Assembly (NCBI RefSeq): GCF_000974985.2
Contig: NZ_LAVA02000021.1
Span: 1-64,000, forward strand
Origin: Streptomyces mangrovisoli
Lineage (GTDB): Bacteria; Actinomycetota; Actinomycetes; Streptomycetales; Streptomycetaceae
Direction: 5' to 3'
DNA: 64,000 nt
The translations under genes were made by a program, and so were the position numbers. How positions within the stretch are numbered: the stretch's first letter is position 1; every line of letters begins with the position of its first letter. The notes beneath the pieces are model-generated. The model was given only the letters and a program-made list of their open reading frames with translations. It did no database searches and had not been told where the DNA came from. Shown here in pieces: positions 8,885 through 18,916 of this stretch.

Positions 8885-9679
8885 TCACCGGGTTCCAAGC
8901 GAGATTTCGAACAACGTGGGATGTTCGTCCACTACACCCAGCGGGTGAGGGCTGTTTTTATACTTCTCAGAAAGCGCCACTTCATAGACCTTGTAAGCCG
9001 GTCCTGCCTCCCTGCCAGCAGCATCTATGGCCGCAAGCGTCTCGAGGGCCCCCATGACATTCCCGTTCTCGGCGCTGACCTCAAGCTCAGGACACAGTTC
9101 TTCGATGATGTACTCGCAAAGTTCCATGAGGTGCCGCCCTGCGCGGTTCGCCCGGTCTCGGATAGCCTCCGCTCGCGCGTCTTGGAGAGCATCCTCAAGG
9201 TCAGCCTCTTCACCTTCTTCGCACCAGATTCGTCGTAGGGACGCCTCCCTCTCGTTGAATCCCTTCTCGGAGTCACGCAGTAGAACTTCCAGGGTGAGAG
9301 TAGGGTGCGCCAACTCCTCGGCAGGCAACTCCGGCAACTGCTCAATCACTCCCAGGTCCGGGAGCATCCCACCGTCTCTGAGCGCTTGAAGCATGAGGGC
9401 CTGACGAAGAACAGGTAGCAGGCTGTCGCCATCAGTGGCTCCGCGGAGCTCGTATGTGGAGCGCTGGACGGCCTCGAAGTCGCAGTCCGCGATGTATCCA
9501 TCCAGCTCGAACCTGATCTCAGAAACAGTGGAACAGACTTGCCGGATTTCGTCGAGCAGTTCCTCGAACGCTTCTGAGAGGCGGTCCGCGATCTGCTGAG
9601 CCTCATCTGCCTCCCTGACTTGATGCTCAAGCTTCGCAACAAGGTCCATGAGTTCACTCAAGAATCCCCCTAGGGTCAA
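8885..9679 (-). CDS. Orphan helical/coiled-coil protein of unknown function
   Basis: A 264-residue acidic protein that I do not recognise. The first 60 residues are a predicted coiled coil (LVAKLEHQVREADEAQQIADRLSEAFEELL), and most of the rest is predicted helical. There is no signal peptide or membrane segment. A TTG start at 9679 has AAGGA about seven bases upstream. An ATG at 9649 is the alternative. The base composition is visibly less GC-rich than the flanking genes and codon use is less biased, which suggests recent transfer. It lies directly downstream of hsdR on the same strand, with a 95-bp gap, so it may be an accessory gene of the R-M locus. Confidence 0.7.
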   Translation of the reverse strand: MTLGGFLSELMDLVAKLEHQVREADEAQQIADRLSEAFEELLDEIRQVCSTVSEIRFELDGYIADCDFEAVQRSTYELRGATDGDSLLPVLRQALMLQALRDGGMLPDLGVIEQLPELPAEELAHPTLTLEVLLRDSEKGFNEREASLRRIWCEEGEEADLEDALQDARAEAIRDRANRAGRHLMELCEYIIEELCPELEVSAENGNVMGALETLAAIDAAGREAGPAYKVYEVALSEKYKNSPHPLGVVDEHPTLFEISLGTR

Positions 9680-9774
9680 TCAGTTCCTTGACCAATCTGA
9701 TTACGAGGTGTTCGCCCTCCTGCGACACACCACGAGGACTGTGCTGTCGCCTCGGGCAACCGGCTCTCCGCCGC

Positions 9775-12700
9775 TCAACCGTCCGACATACCGTTCATGG
9801 ACCACTCGTTGGCGAAGTGTTCCATCTGGCGGAGGACCAGGTCGATAGCTTCCTTCTGCTGGTCCGGCGGGTACTTGTTGCGGGCCAGGAGCCGCTTGAT
9901 CGTGCTGCGCAGGCGGGCTCGGACGGACTCGCGGGCGATCCAGTCGGGCTTGAGCTGGCGGCGGACCTCGGCGACCAGCTCTCGGGCGATGCCGGCCAGG
10001 ACCTCGTCGCCCATGAGCGAGCGGGCGGTGCCGTGGTCGGCGACGGCGTCGTAGAAGGCCAGCTCGCGCCAGTTCAGCGGCGGCTCGAACTTCTCGCCGC
10101 GGCGGGCGTCGGCGGCGACCTCCTTCGCCATCTCCACAAGTTTGGCGATGAGTTCGGCGCTGGTGTACTGCTGGCGCATGTAACGCACCATCAGGTCTTG
10201 GAGGCGCTCGGAGAACGTGGTCTGCCGGACGATGTTGTGCCGGGTGACCTCGCGCATCTTCCGCTCGACGAGCCGCCGCAGCGCTTCGGCCGCCAGGTGC
10301 GGGGTGTCGCTCTGCTGGAGCTGGGCGACGAGCGCGTCACTGAGATGCGTCAGGTCGGCGGTCTCAAGTCCCGCCTCGGCGAACAGGTCCGTCACGCCGC
10401 CGGTCTCCACGACCGACGATGTCAACTGGGACAGGTACAGCTCGACGTCCCGGGCCACCGGCAGCCCGCGTGCCTCGCGGTTCATGGCGTCCAGCTTGGC
10501 CATGTAGGCGCGGACCTCGACGAAGAACTGGATGTGCCGCTTCCAGGCGGGCCGGTCGGCGAACCGGTCCCCGACATCCTTTGAGCTGCCGGCCAGCGCC
10601 CAGAAGCGCTCCAGGCGGTAGGCGTGGTCACGGAAACGGCGACCCAGGGTCTCGCGGGGGTCGTCGAGCTGGTCGGGGTTGTTGCCGGGTGAGAGCGGGT
10701 CGAGCAGGTAGTTCGCCGTGCGCAGGGCCGCGTCGACGAAGGCCCTGGGGCCCGGCTTGTCGAGCAACGGCTCCCAGGCGAAGCCGCGCAGGATGCCGGT
10801 GAGTACGTCGTACTCGTTGCGCAGTTCGTCCAGGGCGCGCTCGACGTCCTGGCCGAGGGTGCGGTCCTGCTGGTCGGCGTCGGTGTACTCGGCGATGGCC
10901 CGCTGGAGGTTCTCCGTGAGCGGGGCGTAGCCGACGAGGAGGCCGTCCTCCTTACCGCGGAACCGCCGGTTGACGCGGGCGAGAGCCTGCATCAGGTTGG
11001 CGCCCTTGAGCGGCCGGTCCAGGTACATGGTGTGGATCGGCGGCGCGTCGAAGCCGGTCAGCAGCATGTTGTTGACGATGAGCAGCTCCAGCTCGTCGTC
11101 GGGGTTCTTGGCCCGGTTGATGACCGTCTTGCGCACGCTGTCACGCAGGGCGTGGGCCAGCAGCGCCGGTGAGTCCTTGCGCGAGTCCGACGAGAAGACG
11201 ATCTTCATGACGCCGGTGTCGGGCTGGTCGCTGTGCCACTCGGGCCGCAGCTCGCGCAGGGCGTCGTAGACGCGGACGCAGATCTCGCGGGTCGCGCACA
11301 CCACCATGGCCTTGCCGGGCGCCCCGCCGGCCTCGGAAGCACCGACGAACGGCTTCATCCGCTCGCGCCGGGCCTCCCAGTGCTCCACGAGGTCGGCGGC
11401 CAGGTCCCTTATCCGGGCCGGGGCGCCGTACATGGCGTTCATCGTCGCGACGGCCTGCTCGACGCGGCGGCGTTCGGTGTCGTCGAGGCCGTCGGTGATG
11501 CGGTCGGCCTCCTCGTCGATGGTGGTCGGGTCGATGTCACGGTCCAGGACGAGCTGGATGACGCGGCTCTCGTGATAGACCTTCACGGTCGCGCCGTCGT
11601 CGGCGGCCCGCTTGAGGTCGTAGACGTCGATGTAGTCGCCGAACACCTCGCGGGTGTTGCGGTCAGCCTCCGAGATCGGCGTTCCGGTGAAGGCGAGCAG
11701 CGTGGCGTGCGGCAGCGCGTCGCGCAGGTGGCGGGCGAGACCGTTCAGGTCGTCGTAGTGGCTGCGGTGGGCCTCGTCGACGATCACGACGATGTTCCGC
11801 CGGTCGGAGAGCATCGGGTGGTCGACGCCCGACTCCCGCTCCTCCTTCGTCTTGCCGAACTTCTGGAGCGTGGTGAAGAGGATCCCTCCCGTCCTCTTCG
11901 CCGCCAGCTCCTCACGGAGTTCGGCGCGGGTGACGACCTGCTTCGGCGTCTCCGGGAGGATCTCGCTCTCCTGGAACGTCGTGTAGAGCTGGTCGTCGAG
12001 ATCGGTGCGATCGGTGACGACCACGACCGTGGGGTTCAGGAGAGCCGGGTCCCTCATCACCAGGGTGGTGGTGAGGACCATCTCCTCCGACTTGCCGGAA
12101 CCCTGGGTGTGCCAGACGACGCCGGCCTTACCGTCGCTGGCAGAGGCCGTGCGAACGGCTTCGGCGGCACGCGTGACCGCGTGGTACTGGTGCGGCTTCG
12201 CGATGCGCTTCATCCGCTTCGACGGCACGAAGTTGATGAAGGAGTGGACCAGTTGGAGGAAACGGGACTGGGTGAACAGGCCGTGGACGGCCAGGTTCTG
12301 CCCCGACTCCGCGAACCCGTCCGCCGTCAGCGGGTCGACGCGGGCGCCGAACTCGTCCGTGTTCCAAGGGGCGAAGTGCTCGTACGGGGTGAAGGGTGTG
12401 CCGTACTTGGCCGTGATGCCGTCGGAGAGAAGGACGATCGCGTTGTAGCGGAACGCGGTCGGGAACTCCTCCACGTACCGCGCCACTTGGGCGTGGGCCG
12501 TCTGGAGTGTGGCGTCCTCGTCGCCGGCCCGCTTCAGCTCGATGACGGCGAGGGGCAGGCCGTTGACGTACAGGACGACGTCGAAGCGGCGGTTCTTCTC
12601 GCCGTCGATGACGGTGACCTGGTTCAAGGCGCGGTACGTGTTCGACTCGGGGTCGGCCAGGTCGAGGAGGCGGATGGTGGGGTTGTGCTCGGCGCCGAAG

Positions 12701-13053
12701 TTGTCGGTGTAGGTGACCGAACGTATGCCGGAGGTGAGGAAGCGGCTCGCGGTCCGGTTCTCCTCATAGGTGTCCTGCGAGCCGGGGGTCACGGCAGCCG
12801 CCACGGCGTCCCGTACGGCGTCCGGGGGCAGCTCGGGGTTCAGCCGCTCGATCGCCTCGTGGAGGTCTGGGTAGAGGATCAGGTCGTCCCAGGACTTCCG
12901 GTGCCCGGACCCGGGCGCGAACTCGTTCCCGCCGGCCGGCAGCCAGGCCAACTCGGCGAGTTCGTCCAGCGCGAGGATCTCCCAGTCTGCCTCGGTGGGG
13001 CGGCGGTTGGCTCTGTCGTCGTCGTGCGTGTTCCCGTCGTGGGATGTGGTCAC
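9775..13053 (-). CDS. hsdR: Type I restriction enzyme, HsdR subunit
   Basis: A 1092-residue motor and nuclease subunit of a type I restriction-modification complex. The N-terminal HSDR_N PD-(D/E)xK nuclease is visible as FDVVLYVNGLPLAVIELK (about residues 140-160). The superfamily 2 translocase has Walker A TQGSGKSEEM, the DEAH box IVDEAHRSHYDDL and a motif III-like FTGTP. The long helical C-terminal part docks on the M-S core. The length is typical. It cuts DNA lacking the methylation set by HsdM/HsdS after ATP-driven translocation. The ATG overlaps the hsdS stop by 4 bp, so it is the last of four tightly linked genes. No disabling change is seen. Confidence 0.96.
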   Translation of the reverse strand: MTTSHDGNTHDDDRANRRPTEADWEILALDELAELAWLPAGGNEFAPGSGHRKSWDDLILYPDLHEAIERLNPELPPDAVRDAVAAAVTPGSQDTYEENRTASRFLTSGIRSVTYTDNFGAEHNPTIRLLDLADPESNTYRALNQVTVIDGEKNRRFDVVLYVNGLPLAVIELKRAGDEDATLQTAHAQVARYVEEFPTAFRYNAIVLLSDGITAKYGTPFTPYEHFAPWNTDEFGARVDPLTADGFAESGQNLAVHGLFTQSRFLQLVHSFINFVPSKRMKRIAKPHQYHAVTRAAEAVRTASASDGKAGVVWHTQGSGKSEEMVLTTTLVMRDPALLNPTVVVVTDRTDLDDQLYTTFQESEILPETPKQVVTRAELREELAAKRTGGILFTTLQKFGKTKEERESGVDHPMLSDRRNIVVIVDEAHRSHYDDLNGLARHLRDALPHATLLAFTGTPISEADRNTREVFGDYIDVYDLKRAADDGATVKVYHESRVIQLVLDRDIDPTTIDEEADRITDGLDDTERRRVEQAVATMNAMYGAPARIRDLAADLVEHWEARRERMKPFVGASEAGGAPGKAMVVCATREICVRVYDALRELRPEWHSDQPDTGVMKIVFSSDSRKDSPALLAHALRDSVRKTVINRAKNPDDELELLIVNNMLLTGFDAPPIHTMYLDRPLKGANLMQALARVNRRFRGKEDGLLVGYAPLTENLQRAIAEYTDADQQDRTLGQDVERALDELRNEYDVLTGILRGFAWEPLLDKPGPRAFVDAALRTANYLLDPLSPGNNPDQLDDPRETLGRRFRDHAYRLERFWALAGSSKDVGDRFADRPAWKRHIQFFVEVRAYMAKLDAMNREARGLPVARDVELYLSQLTSSVVETGGVTDLFAEAGLETADLTHLSDALVAQLQQSDTPHLAAEALRRLVERKMREVTRHNIVRQTTFSERLQDLMVRYMRQQYTSAELIAKLVEMAKEVAADARRGEKFEPPLNWRELAFYDAVADHGTARSLMGDEVLAGIARELVAEVRRQLKPDWIARESVRARLRSTIKRLLARNKYPPDQQKEAIDLVLRQMEHFANEWSMNGMSDG

Positions 13054-14225
13054 GTGGCATCCTCGACAATCTTCTCGGCGTCCTTGACACGGAGGCGACC
13101 GGACATGAGCTGAGGGAGGAGGGTGTCGCGGAGGGTGGCGAGGGCCCGGGACTCCTGCCGCGCCAGCATTGCCCTGCCGCAGAGGCTCCGGATCTGAGCC
13201 CCTGTTTCTCCGAACTGGCGGGGATCGACAACCTCAGTCGCCATCGCCTCTGCGGGCCGCACACGCTGGTGGCTCTTCGAGGTGCCAGTCACCTTGGATG
13301 CAAGGCTGTCCAAGAAGTTCCGCTGGCGCAGGACTGCCCACAATTCGTGCGATGCCAGTGGGCTATTCGGGGCCAGAACCAGGAACTCGGTCGATGCCAG
13401 AGAGGGAGCACGAGGATCTGGCTCAACGTGCCAGACTCGGGGGATTTCCGGATTCAGCTTTGACAGCAACACAACTGGTTCGCTGACGGAGAACTTCGCG
13501 CTCCGGATAGCCTCAGGAGAGACACGCTCCGGCATCTGCCCCACGTCAAAAGCAGGGAGACTGTAGTGGTCAACAGACTCCTCACTGATCTCGCGCGGGG
13601 AGACCTGCTCCTTTCGGAGAACACAGATTTCCTCGACGCGCACCCGCCGCTTCCAATGCCCTTGAGAGGCCAAGGCCAGCGCCAACTCTTCAGACCTGGC
13701 CGCGATGCGCTCGTTGACGGCAATCTTGTCATCCAGCGCCCCGAGCAACCCGCTTAGCGCCTCCTGGACAGAGAGAGGTGGCACGCTGAGCACAAGCTCC
13801 TTCGCCGACTTCACATTGAAGTGCTGTTGAACAGCCCCAACCGTGTGCGCCTTCACGAAGTCTTGCGCGGTCTCGTTAATCGCATAGCACAGGTAACGTG
13901 CGTCAACTTCCGGCCCCGGTGTAGCAATTACCAGGTCGGAGCAGTTCATCGGCCCCAAATCGTCGGGGATCACTGCCGTAGCACCAGGTTCACCGGTTCG
14001 AACGATTGCCAGATCGCCAGGCTTCAGCTGCGACTTTGCCAGCTCGGCATGAAACCCTTCGTCAATGTACTTCAACACGGAAAGATCGAGTCGGCCGCGT
14101 TTGACATTTAGCGAGCGCAGAAAAGGAATCCCACTTTCCGCGTAGCGGGATGCCATCGACCCCACATGCCCGACGGTAATACGAGTGCAGAGGTCACCGA
14201 GCCTTCGACGGTCCCACTCAGACAT
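13050..14225 (-). CDS. hsdS: Type I restriction-modification specificity subunit HsdS
   Basis: A 391-residue protein with two target-recognition domains separated by a helical spacer, which set the bipartite DNA site. TRD1 runs about residues 1-160, from [13 protein letters not shown]. The first conserved helical repeat follows [28 protein letters not shown]2 occupies about 190-340. A second helical repeat ([36 protein letters not shown]) closes the protein, a textbook hsdS ending. The start at 14225 (MSEWDRRRL) overlaps hsdM by 8 bp. The TRDs are less GC-rich than hsdM and hsdR, as expected for modules exchanged by recombination. The recognition sequence cannot be predicted by eye. Confidence 0.94.
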   Translation of the reverse strand: MSEWDRRRLGDLCTRITVGHVGSMASRYAESGIPFLRSLNVKRGRLDLSVLKYIDEGFHAELAKSQLKPGDLAIVRTGEPGATAVIPDDLGPMNCSDLVIATPGPEVDARYLCYAINETAQDFVKAHTVGAVQQHFNVKSAKELVLSVPPLSVQEALSGLLGALDDKIAVNERIAARSEELALALASQGHWKRRVRVEEICVLRKEQVSPREISEESVDHYSLPAFDVGQMPERVSPEAIRSAKFSVSEPVVLLSKLNPEIPRVWHVEPDPRAPSLASTEFLVLAPNSPLASHELWAVLRQRNFLDSLASKVTGTSKSHQRVRPAEAMATEVVDPRQFGETGAQIRSLCGRAMLARQESRALATLRDTLLPQLMSGRLRVKDAEKIVEDAT

Positions 14226-15840
14226 CGACCCTCCCCAACTGCTCGCGCACCGTCTTCTCAAGATCAGCCGACTTGTCGAACAACGCGAACAACTCCTCCG
14301 TCAACGCGCTGATCCGCTCAGCCACGGCCTCCGCGTCCTCTTCCTCAGCCTCCACGGCCCCCACGTACCGCCCCGGCGTAAGCACATACCCGTGCTCCCG
14401 CACCGTCTCCAGATCGGCCGAGTAGCAGAAGCCCGGCTCGTCCTCGTACGTCAGGCCGGCCTCGCGGGCCGAAGGCGTGCCCCGCCAGGCGTGATAGGCG
14501 TCGGCGATCTTCTTGACGTCGGCCTCGGCGAAGACGCGCTCCGTCCTGTCCGCCATCTCGCCCAGCCCCCGGGCGTCGATGAACAGGATCTCGCCCCGCC
14601 GGTCATCCAACCGCCGTGCCCCCTGCGGGGACTTGTCGCGGGACAGGAACCACAAACACGCCGGGATCTGCGTCGTACGGAACAACTGTGACGGCAGCGC
14701 CACCATGCACGCCACCAGGTCGGCCTCCACCAGCGCCGCGCGGATCTCGCCCTCGCCGCTCGACTGCGAGCTCATCGAGCCGTTGGCCAGGACGATGCCC
14801 GCCGTGCCCCGCTCCCCCAGCTTCGAGATCATGTGCTGGAGCCACGCGTAGTTGGCGTTGTTTCGCGGCGGAACCCCGTACTTCCAGCGCGGGTCCGACT
14901 CGTCCCTCGCCCAGTCCTTGATGTTGAAGGGCGGGTTGGCCATGACGAAGTCGGCCTTGAGGTCCGCGTGCTTGTCGTCGGCGAAGGTGTCGCCCCAGCG
15001 GGCGGCGAGGTTGCCGTCGATGCCGTGGATGGCCAGGTTCATCTTGCCCAGGCGCCACGTGCGCTCGTTCAACTCCTGGCCGTAGACGGAGATGTCGGCC
15101 TTGTGGCCGCGCCCCCGGTGAGCCTCGATGAACTTGGCCGCCTGCACGAACATGCCGCCCGAGCCGCACGCCGGGTCGTACACCCGGCCCTCGTACGGCT
15201 CCAGGATCTCGACGATCAGCCGGACGACGGAACTCGGCGTGTAGAACTCCCCGCCCCGCTTGCCCTCTGCCCGCGCGAAGTTGCCGAGGAAGTACTCGTA
15301 CACCTCGCCGAGCAGGTCCTGCGCCGGCCGTTCCTCGTTGCCGCCGAAGCGGGCGTCGCTGATGAGGTCGACGAGTTCGCCGAGGCGCTTCTGGTCGACG
15401 CGGTCCTGGTTGAAGATCTTCGGGAGGACACCGGTGAGGGCGGCGTTCTCCCGCATGATGGCGTCCATCGCCTCGTCCAGGAGCTTGCCGACGCCCTGCG
15501 CCTTGGCGTTGGCGGCGATCCAGGACCAGCGGGCGGTCTCCGGGACCCAGAAGACGTGGGCGCCCGTGTACTCGTCGCGGTCCTCCAGGAAGTCGCCGAT
15601 CTGGTCCTCGGAAATGCCGTCCTCGCCAAGCTCCTTGGCCAGCTCCTGCCTCCGCTCCTCGAAGGCGTCCGAGACGTACTTGAGGAAGATGAGACCGAGC
15701 ACGAACTCCTTGTACTGCGCGGCGTCGATGGAGCCGCGCAGCTTATCGGCTGCCTTCCAGAGGATGTCCTGGATCTCCTTGGCGGTGGACGCTGTGAACA
15801 GCTCCGCCTGGTCGGCGGGCTTCTTCTGGCGTGGAGGCAT
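14218..15840 (-). CDS. hsdM: Type I DNA N6-adenine methyltransferase HsdM
   Basis: A 540-residue modification subunit. An N-terminal helical domain (HsdM_N) precedes the methylase core. The core shows [18 protein letters not shown]-binding motif [13 protein letters not shown] and catalytic motif IV ANPPFNI, all intact. The C-terminal helix region would contact HsdS. It methylates adenine in the host site and, with HsdS alone, forms the methyltransferase. The gene begins 33 bp after the degenerate methylase-like gene and overlaps hsdS, so one transcript is likely. Confidence 0.96.
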   Translation of the reverse strand: MPPRQKKPADQAELFTASTAKEIQDILWKAADKLRGSIDAAQYKEFVLGLIFLKYVSDAFEERRQELAKELGEDGISEDQIGDFLEDRDEYTGAHVFWVPETARWSWIAANAKAQGVGKLLDEAMDAIMRENAALTGVLPKIFNQDRVDQKRLGELVDLISDARFGGNEERPAQDLLGEVYEYFLGNFARAEGKRGGEFYTPSSVVRLIVEILEPYEGRVYDPACGSGGMFVQAAKFIEAHRGRGHKADISVYGQELNERTWRLGKMNLAIHGIDGNLAARWGDTFADDKHADLKADFVMANPPFNIKDWARDESDPRWKYGVPPRNNANYAWLQHMISKLGERGTAGIVLANGSMSSQSSGEGEIRAALVEADLVACMVALPSQLFRTTQIPACLWFLSRDKSPQGARRLDDRRGEILFIDARGLGEMADRTERVFAEADVKKIADAYHAWRGTPSAREAGLTYEDEPGFCYSADLETVREHGYVLTPGRYVGAVEAEEEDAEAVAERISALTEELFALFDKSADLEKTVREQLGRVDV

Positions 15841-15873
15841 CGGGTGGACCGTCTCCTTCAGTGGGCGTCGATG

Positions 15874-18066
15874 TCAGTCGGTGACGATGTCAGTCGTGGT
15901 GTGCGGGAGTTGCTGGATGGTGAGCGTGCCGTCGGCCATGCCGGCCGCCACCACGCGAGTCAAGTCGTCGAGTGCGGCGCTCTGCTCGCGCAACAGCTCC
16001 GCCCTGCCCTCGATCTCGGCCAGTACGGCCTCGTAGAGGTCGGCCTCGGCGCGGCTGAGGTCGGGGACGACGAGGTCCTCGATCCGCCGGGACGCGCGGA
16101 CGGCACCGCTGGTGCGGGCGTGCTCGGCGGCGGCAGCACGCAGTAACGAGGCCAGCACCCGGGGCCGTACGGGCGGATCTGCGTCCGGGTGCACCCGCAG
16201 GATGCGGGCCGGGGCCGCGACCAGGGAGACGCCCTCGGTGTCGACGTACACACCGAAGTGCGGGCTGGCGGTGACGACGAGGTCGCCGGGCAAGGTGAAC
16301 TGGGCGTGCTCGTAGGCGGTGAGGAGGATGCCACGGTCGATCCGGTGGTCGCCGACCCGGGCGTGGCCCAGGATCTCGTCAGGCGTGAGGACCGGGTAAT
16401 GGCCAACGGCGGTGAGGTGCTCGGGGGCGAAGCGGTGGCCGGGACGGCGGCGCAGGCGTCGGGTGCGTAGCAGGCGGCCGACGGACGTACGGCGCACCGG
16501 CTGGTTCTCGGGGCGCAGCTCCGCCTGTGCGTGCAACCGGAGTTCGCCGGTACGCGAACGCTCCTGGAGCTCGCTCAGGCGGCGCTCCAGGTCGGAGATC
16601 AACGCCGGGCGCTCGACTACCGTCCGGGTGTGGCGGGACGCGAGCGTGCGGTGCTGAGGCGTGAACGCGGCGCCGGGGCGGCCGTCGAGGTCGGCACCGC
16701 GGACGATGGCGGCGTGGCGCGGTTCGTGGCGTGGGTCGGGGGTCCAGCCGGAGGTGCGCCAGATGGCGATGTCCTCGGCGAGGGTGTCGAGGACGGGCTC
16801 GGTCAGCGGCTGGGCGGAGTAGTCGGCGAGCAGGACGAGACCGGTGCGCTTGTCCTCCGGGACGCGGGCGAGCAGCCAGACCGCCGTACGGTAGCCGGGG
16901 CGGAAGGCGTACGCGCCGTCGGGCAGGCTGATCGCGGCTTTCAGAAGGCCCGGTTCGAGGAAGGAGCGGCGCAGGCGGTCCGCGGCACCGTGCCGGGCGA
17001 GCGGGCCGGTCAGGACGTCGGCGGGGCCGAGGACGACCGCGACGGAGCCGGTGTCCAGGTAGTCGGTGAGGGCGGCGACCCGGTCCAGGACCGCCTTGGG
17101 GTCGCGGGTCTCGGCGGCCTCGTAGGGGAGAGCGCAGACGAGCAGGTCCGGGTCGCCCCATTCATCGGCGGACAGTTCCTCGCCGGGGACGACGTCGAGC
17201 CGGAACTCGTACACCCCGCGCACCAGCATCCGGCGGCGTACGAGACGTACCCGGGCCGGGTCGGGGTCGGCGGCCAGGTAGGTGTGGCCGGAGTCCTCGT
17301 CGGCCTGGTCGTGCAGGGCGGCCAGGAAGTCGCCGGCGCGGGCGTACGGCACGGCGATGACCGATCCCTCGTGCAGGGTGTCGGCACCGGACAGGGCGGC
17401 GAGCGCGCGGACCACGGCCGGGGTGGGCTCGTCGGCGGTCAGATCGCGGGAGCCGAGACGGTGGCGGGCCTGGAGGATCCAGTCGAAGGCCTCGGCGGGG
17501 TTGTAGGCGGCGTCGATCAGTTCGTCGGCGAGTTCGGCGAGAGCTGGGCCGGTGTGCCCGGGGTCGGGCAGGGCACGCAGCTCGGCGAGGAGGAAACGGT
17601 CCTCGGGGTCGAGGTCGGCGGCGTCGTCCAGGAGGCGGTCCCAGGGGCGGCCGTCGGCGACGGGCGCGTCCAGCTGCTGGTGCAGGCAGACCAGCGAAGT
17701 CAGGGCATTGACCAGGACGGGCGCGGGCAGCGACGGGGTGCGCCAGGCAGCCAGGGTGTGCAGGGCCAGCTCGGCACGGAGCCGGCGGGAGTCGGTGTTG
17801 CCGCGGCCGGTCGAGGCAAGCCACTCGACGACCGCACGGGCGTCGAACAGGGGACGTCCGTCTTCGTGGGAGACGGGTGCGGGAAAGTCGGGGTGGCGGC
17901 GGGCCCAGGTGGTGGGGACAGGGCGCTTGACCTGGGCGAGGGCGGCGATCTCGGCGTATGTCATCCGCCAGGCCGGGGTTTCGGGCACGATGGAGGGCGT
18001 CTCCGAGGGGGTCTCGGACGGCGTCCCGGTCGGCGCCTGAGCAGCCGCGTGCGTGGTCATGGGCAT
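15874..18066 (-). CDS. Degenerate N6-methylase/HsdS-like fusion protein leading the R-M operon
   Basis: A 730-residue protein that looks like an inactivated HsdM joined to an HsdS-like tail. A Pro/Thr-rich leader is followed by a DNA-binding module (MTYAEIAALAQVKRPVPTTW, then HPDFPAPV). The methylase-like core retains the LKAAISLPDGAYAFRPGYRTAVWLL region, which follows motif IV in real enzymes. The catalytic NPPY/F has become CALPY in DPDLLVCALPYEA, and no glycine-rich motif I is visible where expected. The C-terminal third resembles a target-recognition half: PGDLVVTASPHFGVYVDTEGVSLVAAPARI, then a helical repeat-like end. The ATG at 18066 follows an AGGGGGG ribosome site, and an ATG two codons later is possible. 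It is the first gene of a tight operon with hsdM, hsdS and hsdR. A regulatory or alternative-specificity role is possible. Confidence 0.82.
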   Translation of the reverse strand: MPMTTHAAAQAPTGTPSETPSETPSIVPETPAWRMTYAEIAALAQVKRPVPTTWARRHPDFPAPVSHEDGRPLFDARAVVEWLASTGRGNTDSRRLRAELALHTLAAWRTPSLPAPVLVNALTSLVCLHQQLDAPVADGRPWDRLLDDAADLDPEDRFLLAELRALPDPGHTGPALAELADELIDAAYNPAEAFDWILQARHRLGSRDLTADEPTPAVVRALAALSGADTLHEGSVIAVPYARAGDFLAALHDQADEDSGHTYLAADPDPARVRLVRRRMLVRGVYEFRLDVVPGEELSADEWGDPDLLVCALPYEAAETRDPKAVLDRVAALTDYLDTGSVAVVLGPADVLTGPLARHGAADRLRRSFLEPGLLKAAISLPDGAYAFRPGYRTAVWLLARVPEDKRTGLVLLADYSAQPLTEPVLDTLAEDIAIWRTSGWTPDPRHEPRHAAIVRGADLDGRPGAAFTPQHRTLASRHTRTVVERPALISDLERRLSELQERSRTGELRLHAQAELRPENQPVRRTSVGRLLRTRRLRRRPGHRFAPEHLTAVGHYPVLTPDEILGHARVGDHRIDRGILLTAYEHAQFTLPGDLVVTASPHFGVYVDTEGVSLVAAPARILRVHPDADPPVRPRVLASLLRAAAAEHARTSGAVRASRRIEDLVVPDLSRAEADLYEAVLAEIEGRAELLREQSAALDDLTRVVAAGMADGTLTIQQLPHTTTDIVTD

Positions 18067-18193
18067 GTCCCCCCTCTCCCCTTGAGCCCCGGGGCCGGCG
18101 TTCCCTCTCCCCGGCGCCTCGCGGTCCGCCCCTTTCGGTGGGGCAGCAGTCAGCAATCTACAACCAGTCGACCGGGTCACGGTTAACCCTCCC

Positions 18194-18209
18194 GATAATA
18201 GGGGTTATC
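18194..18209. promoter_or_regulatory. Palindrome GATAA-TAGGGG-TTATC upstream of the R-M operon
   Basis: A 16-bp element with 5-bp inverted arms and a 6-bp spacer lies 128-143 bp upstream of the degenerate methylase gene and 84 bp before the divergent gene at 18293. Its arms and spacing equal those of the element at 6938 before the AAA ATPase. A second short palindrome, GGTTAACC, lies just beside it at 18181. Confidence 0.5.
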
Positions 18210-18292
18210 AGTGCTTCTCCGATTCCATCACCGAGGCGGCTGACACCTTGAGATGACCAAGTGCCGCAACGCCTAACCGGAGGATCACTGCC

Positions 18293-18916
18293 ATGAGTCA
18301 CAAGCCCTCGACACCGCCGCCCGGCAACCCGTGGCCCTACGGCACGGGCGCCACATCGAGCTGGAGCGCGGTACCGCCGGTCACGCCGGACGGAGGCCTG
18401 CAATCCCCGGCAGCGCAGCCGGGGGCGCCGAAGCCGTCGCGTCGCAGAGCCTGGCTGACCCATGGCGTGACCGCGTTCGTCGCGCTCGTGGTCGGCGCTG
18501 CCATCGGCGGCAACGGGGACTCCGGCGGCAAGGACGACTCCGCCGCGCCCGCCCCGACCGTCACCGTCACCAGGACCGCGGGCGCAGCTGACGGCAAGCC
18601 GCAGCCGAAGGCCACGGTCACAGAGAAGGTCACCGTCAAGCCGAAGCCGACCAAGAAGCCCGGCCCGGCCACCACGGTCGAGGGTGAAGGTCAGTACCTC
18701 GTCGGGGAGGACATGCAGGCCGGCACGTACAAGACCGCGGGACCTGACGAAGACACCATCATCGAGAACTGCTACTGGGCACGCACCAAGGATGCCTCCG
18801 GAGAACTCGACGCGATCATCGCCAACGAGAACCTGCAGGGCCAAGGGCGCGTGACGGTCAACAAGGGCGAGTACTTCGAGACCAAGGGCTGCCAGAAGTG
18901 GACCAAGGTCGGCTGA
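18293..18916 (+). CDS. Membrane-anchored protein with extracytoplasmic small domain
   Basis: A 207-residue protein. The cytoplasmic part is Pro/Gly-rich (residues 1-50), followed by a basic stretch and one membrane helix (about 57-74, GVTAFVALVVGAAIGG). A Pro/Thr/Lys linker leads to a C-terminal domain from about residue 125. This domain contains YLVGEDMQAGTYKT, a Cys in ENCYWAR and a Cys in ETKGCQKW, probably a disulfide. The same domain occurs in many actinobacterial lipoproteins of unknown function. GGAGGATCACTGCC precedes the ATG. It is divergent from the R-M operon, with no clear functional link. Confidence 0.8.
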   Translation: MSHKPSTPPPGNPWPYGTGATSSWSAVPPVTPDGGLQSPAAQPGAPKPSRRRAWLTHGVTAFVALVVGAAIGGNGDSGGKDDSAAPAPTVTVTRTAGAADGKPQPKATVTEKVTVKPKPTKKPGPATTVEGEGQYLVGEDMQAGTYKTAGPDEDTIIENCYWARTKDASGELDAIIANENLQGQGRVTVNKGEYFETKGCQKWTKVG

